Origin: a virus
DNA length: 64,000 bases
Virus record (IMG/VR): IMGVR_UViG_3300034073_002641
Span: 1-64,000 of that record
Reading direction: 5' to 3' (one strand)
Shown here: positions 34,472 through 42,392 of the stretch, in pieces
Position numbering within the stretch: position 1 is the first letter of the stretch
How the letters are laid out: the number at the start of each line of letters is the position of its first letter
Notes under the pieces: generated by a model
Told to the model about the DNA's origin: nothing
The model's database searches: none
What the model saw: only the letters and a program-made list of their open reading frames with translations
Program-made: the position numbers and the translations under genes

Positions 34472-34983
34472 GAGCAGAACAATTAAGCAAGATATTCAAA
34501 TTTCTCAAAGAGAGAGAGAATGTGGATCAACCTATAAGAATGGTAAACTTCATTCTTAAGCAAGATTTGGTTGATGAACTTGAAGCATATTCAAGTGATA
34601 AAAGATATGTATATGATGGTTATTTAGATGTAAATAATTCTGATATAAGAAAATTGCCAAATGACTTATATATTAAGGGTACAATGAACTTGAGTTTTTG
34701 CAAAGAGTTAATAAATCTACCAGATAGATTATATGTTCAAGATGATTTATATTTAGATTATACTAATATATCAAGTCTTCCAGACAATTTGTATGTTGGG
34801 CAGAATTTATATATTATGGGATGTAATGAAATAACAAATGTGCCAAATAATTTGTACATTTATAATAATTTTTATATTGCTAATACTCCACTTGCCAAAT
34901 CATATACAGTTGATCAGTTATATAACAAGATTGAATCAACTGGTGGCCAAGTGGGTGGAGAAATAGATGATGAATGGGAGTAA
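34468..34983 (+). CDS. Diverged LPxxL repeat protein 10
   Basis: 171 residues. The N-module is diverged (MRAEQLSKIFKFLKERENVD, then a helix VDELEAYSSDKRY) and the four units have another consensus, (L/V)PxxLY(V/I)xxxLYL. The tail has a unique end QVGGEIDDEWE. It is probably an old family member; it may define the ancestral form or a different partner. Confidence 0.75.
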   Translation: MRAEQLSKIFKFLKERENVDQPIRMVNFILKQDLVDELEAYSSDKRYVYDGYLDVNNSDIRKLPNDLYIKGTMNLSFCKELINLPDRLYVQDDLYLDYTNISSLPDNLYVGQNLYIMGCNEITNVPNNLYIYNNFYIANTPLAKSYTVDQLYNKIESTGGQVGGEIDDEWE

Positions 34984-34986
34984 CTT

Positions 34987-35751
34987 ATGGAAAAAGAGCA
35001 ACTAAAAAGAATATTTGAATTCCTTGAAGGAAAAGGAGAACATAAAGTGCCATTTATTTGGAAGTTAATAAATAATCAACCATTAACAGAAGAAGATTTA
35101 AATGTTAAAGGTGATTTGGATTTTTCAGATTCAAATATAGAATCACTACCAGAAGGATTGAAAGTTGGAGGTGATTTGAATTTAACTGAATCAGATATAG
35201 AAACATTACCAGAAGGTTTGGAAGTTGGTGGTAGCCTATATTTGGATCATAGTCTTATAAAATCATTACCAAGGGGATTAAAAGTTGGGGTTGATTTAAC
35301 TTTATCATATGCAAACATAACCTCATTACCAGAAGATTTGCAAGTTGGTGGTTCTTTGGATTTATCAGATACACAAGTGGAATCACTTCCAAAAGGTTTG
35401 CAAGTTGGGGGTATTTTAATTGTGAAATACACAGAATTAGATAGGTTAACAAAAATACCAAATGGTTTAAAAATTGGTGGATTAATAACTTCAAAAACTT
35501 TTATTACTAACACTTTGGATATTAAAGGTGATTTGGATTTAACTGGGTTGGGGACTATTTCATTACCAGAAGGATTAAAAGTTGGTGGGTATTTAAATAT
35601 ATATAACACCAATGTGACACCGATTCCAAAAGGTTTGCAAGTTGGGGGTGATTTATTTATCCGAGCAAGTGTATTTGCAATGGATTTAGATGATGAAGAA
35701 TTAAGAGAAATGATTAAACCTGGGTTTATAAACGGAAGAATAGTAAGATAA
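34987..35751 (+). CDS. LPxxL repeat protein 11 (8 repeats, internal insert)
   Basis: 254 residues. Five regular units, then a break (LTKIPNGLKIGGLITSKTFI, NTLDIKGDLDL) that looks like a second copy of the N-module end fused in, then further units. Tail DDEELREMIKPGFINGRIVR. The internal module-like break suggests gene fusion by recombination. Confidence 0.78.
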   Translation: MEKEQLKRIFEFLEGKGEHKVPFIWKLINNQPLTEEDLNVKGDLDFSDSNIESLPEGLKVGGDLNLTESDIETLPEGLEVGGSLYLDHSLIKSLPRGLKVGVDLTLSYANITSLPEDLQVGGSLDLSDTQVESLPKGLQVGGILIVKYTELDRLTKIPNGLKIGGLITSKTFITNTLDIKGDLDLTGLGTISLPEGLKVGGYLNIYNTNVTPIPKGLQVGGDLFIRASVFAMDLDDEELREMIKPGFINGRIVR

Positions 35752-36278
35752 TGGAAGAAGAACAACTAAAAAGAATATTTGAGTTCCTTGAAGAGAAGGA
35801 AGGTCACAAAGTACCATTTTTATGGAAATTTAAGAATGAAATGCCATTAACAAAAGAAGAATTAATTGTTAAAGGTAATTTGAATTTAAAAGGTTCAAAA
35901 ATAACATCATTGCCAGAAGGATTGGAAGTGGGGGGTTCCTTGAGTTTGATTGGTTTAGCCATAACCTCATTACCAAAAAGTTTAAAAGTTGATGGTATAA
36001 TATATTTAAAAAATAGTAAAATAACTTCACTACCAGAAGGTTTTAAAGTTGGGCGTGACTTGTCGTTATTTGGCTGTGAACAAATAACATCATTACCAGA
36101 AGGATTGAAAGTTGGCGGTAATTTGGATTTAAGACATACAAAAATAACTTCATTACCAAAAGGATTGGAGGTTGGTACATATTTGTATATTTATGGAACA
36201 AATTTAGCCAAATACACAGATGATGAGATAAGAGACATGATTAAACCTGGGTTTATAAAAGGAAATATATATAGATAA
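35751..36278 (+). CDS. LPxxL repeat protein 12 (5 repeats)
   Basis: 175 residues with five units. The block FKVGRDLSLFGCEQITSLPE followed by GLKVGGNLDLRHTKITSLP recurs almost unchanged, also at the DNA level, in repeat protein 13 (about 36041-36175 against 36747-36880). Confidence 0.78.
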   Translation: MEEEQLKRIFEFLEEKEGHKVPFLWKFKNEMPLTKEELIVKGNLNLKGSKITSLPEGLEVGGSLSLIGLAITSLPKSLKVDGIIYLKNSKITSLPEGFKVGRDLSLFGCEQITSLPEGLKVGGNLDLRHTKITSLPKGLEVGTYLYIYGTNLAKYTDDEIRDMIKPGFIKGNIYR

Positions 36279-36985
36279 TGGAAGAAGAACAATTAAAAAG
36301 AATATTTGAGTTCCTTGAAGAGAAGGAGAAGCGTAGAGCACCATTTTTGTGGAAACATATGAATGATATACCGTTAACAGAGAAAGATTTAACCATTGAA
36401 GGTGATTTGGATTTAGAATATACAAATATAACCTCATTACCAGAAGGTTTTAAAGTTGGGGGTGATTTGTATTTAGCACAATCAAAAATAACCTCATTAC
36501 CAGAAGGTTTGGAAGTTGGGGGTCATTTGAGTTTGAACGACACAGACATAACTTCATTACCTAAAGGATTAAAAGTTAAAATGGATTTGAATTTAGAATA
36601 TACAAATATAACTTCATTATCAGAAGGATTGAAAGTTGGGGGTAATTTGAGTTTATATGATTCAAACATAACCTCATTACCAGAAGGCTTGGAAGTTGGG
36701 GGTAATTTGGATTTATCATATACAAAGATAACCTCATTACCCAAAGGTTTTAAAGTTGGGCGTGATTTGTCATTATTTGGCTGTGAACAAATAACATCAT
36801 TACCAGAAGGATTGAAAGTTGGTGGTAATTTGGATTTAAGACATATAAAAATAACCTCATTACCAAAAGGCTTAAAGGTTGGGGGTATGTTGTATATGGG
36901 TAGTACAAAATTAGAAAAATATACAGATGAAGAATTAAGAGAAATGATTAAACCTGGGTTTATAAAAGGAAAAATATATAGATAA
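36278..36985 (+). CDS. LPxxL repeat protein 13 (8 repeats)
   Basis: 235 residues, eight regular units, the closest to a consensus member. One unit has serine for the proline (ITSLSEGL). Tail DEELREMIKPGFIKGKIYR. The stop overlaps the start of the sugar-kinase gene by 1 nt. Confidence 0.78.
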   Translation: MEEEQLKRIFEFLEEKEKRRAPFLWKHMNDIPLTEKDLTIEGDLDLEYTNITSLPEGFKVGGDLYLAQSKITSLPEGLEVGGHLSLNDTDITSLPKGLKVKMDLNLEYTNITSLSEGLKVGGNLSLYDSNITSLPEGLEVGGNLDLSYTKITSLPKGFKVGRDLSLFGCEQITSLPEGLKVGGNLDLRHIKITSLPKGLKVGGMLYMGSTKLEKYTDEELREMIKPGFIKGKIYR

Positions 36986-37716
36986 TGATTATAGTAATAG
37001 GAGAAAGTTGTAGAGACATATATGTTTACACAAAAAGCACAAGGTTATCACCAGAAGCACCTGTTCCGGTATTAATTCCAACACATAAGGTTAAGGCTGG
37101 TGGGATGGCTATGAATGTATATAATAATGTTATTAATATGGATTCAAATGTGAGCATAAGGTTAATTACACAGAAGAATAAGATAAAGAAGAAGAGGTAT
37201 GTTGATGAGAAAACCAATCATTCTTTTATAAGGGTTGACACAGGTGAGGATAATGTTGATTCTTATTATGGTGACATTGATAACAAATATGGTATCACTA
37301 TTATTAGTGATTACAATAAGGGTTATTTGACTAATGATGATATTGTTAAAATAGCAAAGCAATCCAAGACAACCATATTGGATAGCAAGAGGAGATTAAC
37401 AGATGATATTATCAATAGCATTGATTATATTAAACTAAACCAGGATGAGTATGAGAACAATAAGGATTTGATTAATAATCAGAATAGAGAGAAGTTTATC
37501 ATAACAATGGGTGGTAATGGAGTTTCCCATAATGGTATAGTTTACATGCAAGAGAAAAATGCCCCCACCATTGACATAAGTGGAGCAGGAGACACTTTTA
37601 CCGCTGCCTTGGCATTATCCCTATATAAGAATGAAAGCATCATAGAAGCCATAAGAACAGGAAATAAGATGGCATATAAAGTTGTGTTAAAGAGGGGAAC
37701 AAGTTTGCCAGATTAG
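36985..37716 (+). CDS. PfkB-family sugar kinase (HldE/RfaE N-domain-like)
   Basis: 243 residues. RLSPEAPVPVLIPTHKVKAG and GGMAMNVYNNV, SDYNKGYLT and the nucleotide motif DISGAGDTFTAALALSL are those of the heptose-7-phosphate kinase domain of HldE. It is shorter than the host domain (about 310 residues). It would make heptose-1,7-bisphosphate or a related sugar phosphate. Location at the end of the repeat-protein operon is unexpected and may mean joint expression late in infection. Confidence 0.85.
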   Translation: MIIVIGESCRDIYVYTKSTRLSPEAPVPVLIPTHKVKAGGMAMNVYNNVINMDSNVSIRLITQKNKIKKKRYVDEKTNHSFIRVDTGEDNVDSYYGDIDNKYGITIISDYNKGYLTNDDIVKIAKQSKTTILDSKRRLTDDIINSIDYIKLNQDEYENNKDLINNQNREKFIITMGGNGVSHNGIVYMQEKNAPTIDISGAGDTFTAALALSLYKNESIIEAIRTGNKMAYKVVLKRGTSLPD

Positions 37717-37780
37717 TGTCAAGTTTTTTACAATAGAAACTGGACATCATAAATCTTTTTTTTTAAATTTTAAAAAAAAA

Positions 37781-38329
37781 ATGAAAACACAGATAATTAA
37801 TTTATTTGCTGGTCCAGGTGCTGGAAAAAGCACTATTGCTAGTGGTTTGATGTATGAATTAAAGAAACAACATATTAGTGTTGATAATCCATATGAGTTT
37901 CCCAAAAACTTGGCTTGGGATGAAAATACAGGTGCAATAAAGGATCAGTTTTATATTACAGCAAATCAGCATAGGAATATTGTTAGGTCTTATGGTAAGG
38001 TTGATTTTGTTATATGTGATTCACCAATATTGTTTGCACTTGTTTATAAGGAAAAATACAAGAAGGAGGGGGATTTCATATCATCTCTATATGGTAAAGA
38101 ATTTGATTCATTTATAGTTAATTTATTTAATAGATATGATAATGTTAATTATTTTCTTGAACGTAATTTAAATTCATCATATGATGAGGGGGAAAGGTTT
38201 CAGACATTGGATGAATCAATAATAATTGATAAAGAGATAAAAGATATGTTGGATTTGTATGGCGTTAAATATGAAACCATAAGTGTTGATGATGAAACTG
38301 TTGGGAGAATATTAAATCAAATTATATGA
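37781..38329 (+). CDS. P-loop NTPase/kinase (AAA-type)
   Basis: 182 residues. INLFAGPGAGKSTIASGLMY holds the Walker A motif and FVICDSPILFALVY the Walker B-like aspartate; the pattern resembles NadR-like or nucleoside kinases. Substrate unknown; nucleotide or cofactor phosphorylation is plausible. Stop overlaps the next small gene (ATGA). Confidence 0.75.
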   Translation: MKTQIINLFAGPGAGKSTIASGLMYELKKQHISVDNPYEFPKNLAWDENTGAIKDQFYITANQHRNIVRSYGKVDFVICDSPILFALVYKEKYKKEGDFISSLYGKEFDSFIVNLFNRYDNVNYFLERNLNSSYDEGERFQTLDESIIIDKEIKDMLDLYGVKYETISVDDETVGRILNQII

Positions 38330-38433
38330 ATATAAAAATTACAGAAAAAGAAATATTGGAAACACCAAATGATCAGGAGTTGGGTGCATTGGTTAGGAAA
38401 AAATATTTTGAATTACTCAAGATTAAGGATTGA
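38326..38433 (+). CDS. Small conserved-looking protein
   Basis: 35 residues (MNIKITEKEILETPNDQELG, then ALVRKKYFELLKIKD). The ETPND-x2-LG-x3-R-x2-Y pattern is familiar from short phage proteins. Coupled to the kinase gene by ATGA overlap; its end overlaps the convergent phosphatase gene by 21 nt. Confidence 0.6.
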   Translation: MNIKITEKEILETPNDQELGALVRKKYFELLKIKD

Positions 38434-39147
38434 CCATTTGTTGTTTGAATCCAAGGCTAATGCTGTTCTATTTTCAACCCAGTCGCCACTATTAAGGTAT
38501 TCTATATTGGATATTTTCTTTATTATTGGTGTATGGATATGACCACATATTATACCATCAAAGTTTCTATTTTCAGCTAGTTCAATGGCCTTGGTTTCAA
38601 ACTTAAATATAAATGACATTATCTTCTTTACATTTGTTTTTGCTGCTTTGGATAGGGAGTGATAGGGTAGGTTTAGTTTTGTTCTAATGATGTTGTAATA
38701 ATTATTTAGAGTTAGTAATGCATCATACATTATTGAACCAATATGATAAAGTATTTTTAGTTTTCCTTCAAAGTTTTCAAGTTGATCACCATGTAAGACT
38801 AAATATCTTTTATCATCTTCAAGTTGTATTTCATATTCATCAGTAAATTCAATACCTGCTATTCTTGCATTAAAGAAGTTTTTTATAACATCATCATGAT
38901 TTCCCCTAACATAAACCACTTTTGTCTTCTTTGACATTTCAAGTATTTTTAATAATACTTTTGTGTGTTTATTTTTCCATTTTGCTCCTCTATTTAGGGC
39001 ATCAATATCAATGATATCACCATTTAGGATTAAGGTATCTGTTTGTATTCTGGATAAGAAGTTAAGTATTTCTTTTGGTTTTGAATCATTCATACCCAGA
39101 TGCAAGTCTGACATTATGATTATCTTATATGTTTTTTGCATCTTCAT
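38413..39147 (-). CDS. LpxH-like metallophosphoesterase
   Basis: 244 residues with SDLHLGM, NGDIIDI, VRGNHDD, VLHGDQLE, CGHIHTP and EYLNSGDWVE, the motif set of the UDP-2,3-diacylglucosamine hydrolase (LpxH)-like branch of calcineurin phosphoesterases found in Bacteroidota. In a phage it could alter lipid A synthesis, or act on another nucleotide substrate. Third calcineurin-like enzyme in the window. The start overlaps the upstream minus-strand gene by 23 nt. Confidence 0.83.
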   Translation of the reverse strand: MKMQKTYKIIIMSDLHLGMNDSKPKEILNFLSRIQTDTLILNGDIIDIDALNRGAKWKNKHTKVLLKILEMSKKTKVVYVRGNHDDVIKNFFNARIAGIEFTDEYEIQLEDDKRYLVLHGDQLENFEGKLKILYHIGSIMYDALLTLNNYYNIIRTKLNLPYHSLSKAAKTNVKKIMSFIFKFETKAIELAENRNFDGIICGHIHTPIIKKISNIEYLNSGDWVENRTALALDSNNKWSILNLE

Positions 39148-39379
39148 TTAATTTTTTGATGTAGGCTTCAAATTTTGATTCAGGTATGGCATAATTCTTG
39201 TCATCCATTTCAAAAAGAATATATTCAATAAGACCACTTGCTTTTGCAATGGCATCATCTGGTGAACCTACAGACCATTTATCAAATTCCTTTTGGTCCA
39301 TTAATGCAAATTTTCCATCATCTAATGGAACTTCGTAATACTTAATTTTTTTTACATTTTTGATATTTTTGGCTTCCAT
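39125..39379 (-). CDS. Small hypothetical protein, minus strand
   Basis: 84 residues from ATG 39379 (MEAKNIKNVKKIKYYEVPLD). Two similar halves, KFALMDQKEFDKW and NYAIPESKFEAYI, suggest a short internal repeat. A late-type box lies 13 nt upstream. Function unknown. Confidence 0.65.
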   Translation of the reverse strand: MEAKNIKNVKKIKYYEVPLDDGKFALMDQKEFDKWSVGSPDDAIAKASGLIEYILFEMDDKNYAIPESKFEAYIKKLNEDAKNI

Positions 39380-39391
39380 ATTCTTTTTTTT

Positions 39392-39399
39392 TATAAATA
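39392..39399 (-). promoter_or_regulatory. T4-late-like box, minus strand
   Basis: Minus-strand TATTTATA 13 nt before ATG 39379. Confidence 0.55.
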
Positions 39400-39422
39400 G
39401 TTTTTGTTTCAAAAAAAATGTG

Positions 39423-39430
39423 TATATTTG
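39423..39430 (+). promoter_or_regulatory. Host-type -7 box
   Basis: TATATTTG upstream of ATG 39482; the nearest TTTG (39403-39406) gives a short 16-bp spacer. Confidence 0.45.
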
Positions 39431-39481
39431 TGAAAGAAATAAAGATGTGGTATTCACGGAAATTTCTAAAAACATTTTACT

Positions 39482-39649
39482 ATGGGATTACATTATGTTC
39501 TTTTTGATGGAACGTCTGCTTTTGTTGTTGATGAGCAAGATGCATTAAGTATCATAGCAGAAGATAAAGATGTTAGAATTGTTTATAGGTCTATTAATAT
39601 AGACAAAGCATTTGATTTTGCTGACTTAATGAACCAATATAATTCATAG
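39482..39649 (+). CDS. Small hypothetical protein
   Basis: 55 residues (MGLHYVLFDGTSAFVVDEQD...). It starts after a host-type -7 box and ends 3 nt before the next gene, so it leads a three-gene unit. Strand-rich N-terminus; no family. Confidence 0.6.
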   Translation: MGLHYVLFDGTSAFVVDEQDALSIIAEDKDVRIVYRSINIDKAFDFADLMNQYNS

Positions 39650-39652
39650 AAT

Positions 39653-39901
39653 ATGACAATAGTGGAGAAAATGCGTCTTATCCAGAAACTTATGGATGAG
39701 GTTGAGAGTGGAACAAGAAAAGTTGCTTTGGAAATAAAAGATGTTGATGCCCCATTGTATCGAATGTTAACAGAGGGGTGTGCGGACCAGTTCAAGGTGA
39801 TGTCAAAAAATTTAAACTCACAATCATCTGGTTATCCAATAGATTCTTGGGAGAAACAATTAGAACGTGCTTATGAATTAATTTACAAAAAATATAACTA
39901 A
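39653..39901 (+). CDS. Small helical hypothetical protein
   Basis: 82 residues, helical with VEKMRLIQKLMDEVESGTRK at the start. Tight spacing to both neighbours (3 nt and 1 nt). No family recognised. Confidence 0.6.
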   Translation: MTIVEKMRLIQKLMDEVESGTRKVALEIKDVDAPLYRMLTEGCADQFKVMSKNLNSQSSGYPIDSWEKQLERAYELIYKKYN

Positions 39902-39902
39902 T

Positions 39903-40121
39903 ATGAACAAATTTGCTTATGTATTATTGGCATCTATCATTATTTGTGGATGTGAAAAAGATGGTGAAGTTATATCTACCATAAATAGTAGATATATAAA
40001 AACCTATATTATTGATGAATGTGAATATGTGGGAAGTGTAGTAGGGGGTAATAGAGATTTTCTTGCCCATAAAGGGAATTGTAAATTTTGTGCAGAACGC
40101 AACAAAAGAAACTGCCAGTAA
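39903..40121 (+). CDS. Small lipoprotein with cysteine cluster
   Basis: 72 residues. The leader KFAYVLLASIIICGCEKDGE is a lipoprotein signal with the lipobox cysteine at about residue 17. The mature part contains DECEYVG and HKGNCKFC, a repeated pattern of short phage lipoproteins. Probably membrane-attached, role unknown. Confidence 0.65.
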   Translation: MNKFAYVLLASIIICGCEKDGEVISTINSRYIKTYIIDECEYVGSVVGGNRDFLAHKGNCKFCAERNKRNCQ

Positions 40122-40141
40122 GTAGAAATTTAAAATACTGA

Positions 40142-40149
40142 TATTTATA
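40142..40149 (+). promoter_or_regulatory. T4-late-like box TATTTATA
   Basis: 15 nt before the GTG start at 40165. Confidence 0.55.
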
Positions 40150-40164
40150 AATAAATCAAAATAG

Positions 40165-40614
40165 GTGATAGATTTGAAGCAAACTATTAAAAGTGTGATA
40201 AGGGGTTATTTGAATGAAAGTATTGAAAATTCAGAAGAACTAATTCAGCAAATAAAAAAATCACTAATAATGGAAACATTAGTAGATGAAGAGGAGTTTA
40301 ATGAGTTATATGATGGTGATTTGGATTTAGCCTGGAAAAGTTTTGTTGATAATCAAGAAAATGGGGATTGCCAGGGTATTGTTTCAACAATTATTTATGA
40401 GTTCAAAACTGTTAAAAAAGTATTTGGTGAGATAGAAGTAGATGAACCTTATATTGATGAATATGGTGATGAACAAACATTAATGACCCATCACTGGATT
40501 ACAATAAATGATAAGATATATGATTTTTCAAAAGGCACATTACGTGATTATATAACTTGGGATGATGTATATGATGTTAATGTGGAAGGTGATGAATGGA
40601 GGTATAAGGATTAA
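40165..40614 (+). CDS. LNE-leader protein, unknown payload 1
   Basis: 149 residues starting GTG. Leader: MIDLKQTIKSVIRGYLNE, with the putative cut after residue 18. The mature part is acidic; QGIVSTIIYEFKTVKKVF and HHWITINDKIYDFSKGTL suggest a small papain-like or NlpC-like alpha/beta fold (a C-containing helix, then a strand with HH), but this is weak. Own late-type box. Inferred to be packaged into the head. Confidence 0.65.
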   Translation: MIDLKQTIKSVIRGYLNESIENSEELIQQIKKSLIMETLVDEEEFNELYDGDLDLAWKSFVDNQENGDCQGIVSTIIYEFKTVKKVFGEIEVDEPYIDEYGDEQTLMTHHWITINDKIYDFSKGTLRDYITWDDVYDVNVEGDEWRYKD

Positions 40615-40618
40615 TTTT

Positions 40619-40650
40619 TTTGGAAATTTAAAATAATTAAACTATCTTTG
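40619..40650 (+). promoter_or_regulatory. Host-type promoter
   Basis: TTTG 40619-40622 and TATCTTTG 40643-40650, 20-bp spacer, upstream of ATG 40669. Confidence 0.8.
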
Positions 40651-40668
40651 TATTCTAAACTAATAACT

Positions 40669-41082
40669 ATGAAATATAACATTTATTTGGATGACGTGCG
40701 TACACCTATAACTAGCAATATCAGATGGATTATAGTTAGAAGTTATGATGAATTTGTTTCCAAGATAACTGAACTTGGGTTAGAAAACATTAAACTTATA
40801 TCATTGGATCACGACTTGGGTGATACAGCCATAGAAGAGTGGCATAACAATGTATATCACAATTTCACATTGGACTACAACAACATCACAGAAAAAACTG
40901 GAATGGATTGCACCAAGTGGTTGGTTGAAAAATGGATGGATGGTGCACCAGTATGTGAGGTTAAGGTTCATTCAGCCAATGCAATTGGATCTGCAAATAT
41001 GATGGGTTATATCAACAACTACAAGCATATAACCAGACAACCCCAGGATTGCATAAGGTGGGTTGTCCCACATACTGTTTAA
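40669..41082 (+). CDS. Cyclic-phosphate-processing receiver (cPPR) domain protein
   Basis: 137 residues. YLDDVRTPI at the N-terminus, ISLDHDLGDTAIEEW and VHSANAIGSANMMGYIN match the cPPR family, receiver-like proteins predicted to act on RNA 2',3'-cyclic phosphates in repair systems. ATG 40669 starts the domain; an in-frame ATG at 40648 lies inside the promoter. With the RNA ligase (29999) and P-loop kinase (50033) it suggests an RNA-repair set. Distinct host-type promoter. Confidence 0.8.
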   Translation: MKYNIYLDDVRTPITSNIRWIIVRSYDEFVSKITELGLENIKLISLDHDLGDTAIEEWHNNVYHNFTLDYNNITEKTGMDCTKWLVEKWMDGAPVCEVKVHSANAIGSANMMGYINNYKHITRQPQDCIRWVVPHTV

Positions 41083-41095
41083 ATTAATTAATAAT

Positions 41096-41626
41096 ATGGA
41101 ACTAAGAAAAGTTATAGTAAAAACAATACGTAAATATTTGAATGAAGAACAAGAAGTTGAAAATAACTTAAATAATAATTTTAGGAAGTGGTTTAGTGGT
41201 AGTAAAGTTGCTTATAACGGGAAACCATTACCTGTTTATCACGGTTCATATGAAGAGTTTGATGAATTTATGGGTATTACGTATTTCACTCCTGATTATT
41301 ATAATGCCGAGGGGTATTCTAGGGATGGAATTGTTTATGAAGTTTATTTGAGTATTAAAAGACCATTAATTTTGGATTGTAAAGACAAAAAATGGGATGA
41401 TATTGAGAGTGAATATGGTACTTCCACAAGAGAAGTTGTGGCAAATGTTTATAAAAATAGAAGTAAATATGATGGTGTTATCTTTGTGAATGTAAAAGAT
41501 TCTTGGATTGATGACGAAGATTATCAAGATTCAGATAGTGTTTATGTTACATTTGAACCAAACCAAATTAAATCAGTTGATAATGATGGAACTTGGGATA
41601 TAAATAATAATAACATTTTTTCTTAA
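41096..41626 (+). CDS. LNE-leader ADP-ribosyltransferase (ART-PolyVal-like)
   Basis: 176 residues. The leader MELRKVIVKTIRKYLNE ends at residue 17. The domain then runs FRKWFSGSKVAYNGKPLPVY, HG (His49), FTPDYYNAEGYSRDG, VYLSIKRPLILD and FEPNQIKSVDNDGTWD. These are the hallmarks of phage polyvalent-type ARTs (F-x2-WF-x-SK, VYHG, A-x-Y, QIKS). T4 Alt is a packaged ART with a capsid-targeting leader, so injection to modify a host protein is likely. ATG 41096 lies 13 nt after the cPPR stop. Confidence 0.82.
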   Translation: MELRKVIVKTIRKYLNEEQEVENNLNNNFRKWFSGSKVAYNGKPLPVYHGSYEEFDEFMGITYFTPDYYNAEGYSRDGIVYEVYLSIKRPLILDCKDKKWDDIESEYGTSTREVVANVYKNRSKYDGVIFVNVKDSWIDDEDYQDSDSVYVTFEPNQIKSVDNDGTWDINNNNIFS

Positions 41627-41660
41627 ATTTGTCCGCTGTATAAAAAATAAAATAAAAAAG

Positions 41661-41691
41661 TTTGCATTATCAGAATAATTTTATATCTTTG
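41661..41691 (+). promoter_or_regulatory. Host-type promoter
   Basis: TTTG 41661-41664 and TATCTTTG 41684-41691, 19-bp spacer, upstream of ATG 41717. Confidence 0.8.
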
Positions 41692-41716
41692 CACTTCAAT
41701 TATAAAAACAACAAAA

Positions 41717-41980
41717 ATGGTAACTACAAAAGAATTAAACTGGATGTTGAACGCAGCAAAAATTACTAAAGAATATGCTGAATGTGTAGAAAAAAAGTTT
41801 ACTGGTAAATTACCTTATAGAATGGTTATGAATGCTATCTTAAATAATAGCTGGACTAACAAGTCTGAAAACAATAGTTATTGGAGTGTAAGTAATACTG
41901 ATAGTGATAAAATAAATTATTCCATATATTACACAATGAAAACAGGTGTAGTTGAATTTACGGTTCTTGAAGCAAAATAG
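41717..41980 (+). CDS. Small hypothetical protein
   Basis: 87 residues: helical first half (TKELNWMLNAAKITKEYAEC) and strand-rich second half. Monocistronic with a strong host-type promoter. No family recognised. Confidence 0.6.
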   Translation: MVTTKELNWMLNAAKITKEYAECVEKKFTGKLPYRMVMNAILNNSWTNKSENNSYWSVSNTDSDKINYSIYYTMKTGVVEFTVLEAK

Positions 41981-42013
41981 TTTAAAAGGTTTGAAGATGA
42001 TTCCACATACTGT

Positions 42014-42388
42014 TTAAAATTGGGGACAGAAGTGGTATTTTGATTTTGGTTTTTTATCTTTAACAATGGAATATATTATTAAGGATCCAACCAATGAACC
42101 CAATGCGGTTGCAGCAGCATCACCAACATCAAAATACTTGTTTCCATATACTGATGCATCATAGGATTCTTTTAATAATCCAATACCAGCCCCAGCAAAT
42201 ACGCTTTTTTGAATGATTTCTCCATACCCAATATGTATATTTGGTTTCTTATGGGTTAAAGTTATGGTTGCACCAATGCCAACACCAGCACCAAAGTGTA
42301 ATAGTTTATCCTGGGGAATTTGACCAAATGAATGGCTTGAAATAAAAAGTGAAATTAAAAGTGAAATTAAAAGAAATATTTTCTTCAT
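42014..42388 (-). CDS. Exported protein, YfiM/DUF2279-like
   Basis: 124 residues. Signal peptide MKKIFLLISLLISLFISSHS, then QDKLLHFGAGVGIGATIT, LLKESYD and DVGDAAATALGSLVGSLI. The DK-x2-H-F...KE-x-YD...D-x3-AT-x-G pattern fits small YfiM/DUF2279-like membrane-associated proteins. A periplasmic or outer-membrane site is likely; role unknown. Minus strand with a late-type box. Confidence 0.7.
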   Translation of the reverse strand: MKKIFLLISLLISLFISSHSFGQIPQDKLLHFGAGVGIGATITLTHKKPNIHIGYGEIIQKSVFAGAGIGLLKESYDASVYGNKYFDVGDAAATALGSLVGSLIIYSIVKDKKPKSKYHFCPQF

Positions 42389-42392
42389 ATTG

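Noticed and set aside
31289-34482. Many 60-115 residue frames on the minus strand of the repeat-protein array
   Set aside because: They are mirror frames created by the repeated codon pattern, all with the same HHQLxxLLVM-like composition and no promoter.
25547-36985. CRISPR array or simple DNA repeat array
   Set aside because: The periodicity of about 60 nt is coding, in frame, and degenerate at third positions; there are no identical repeats with unique spacers. No CRISPR array was seen in the window.
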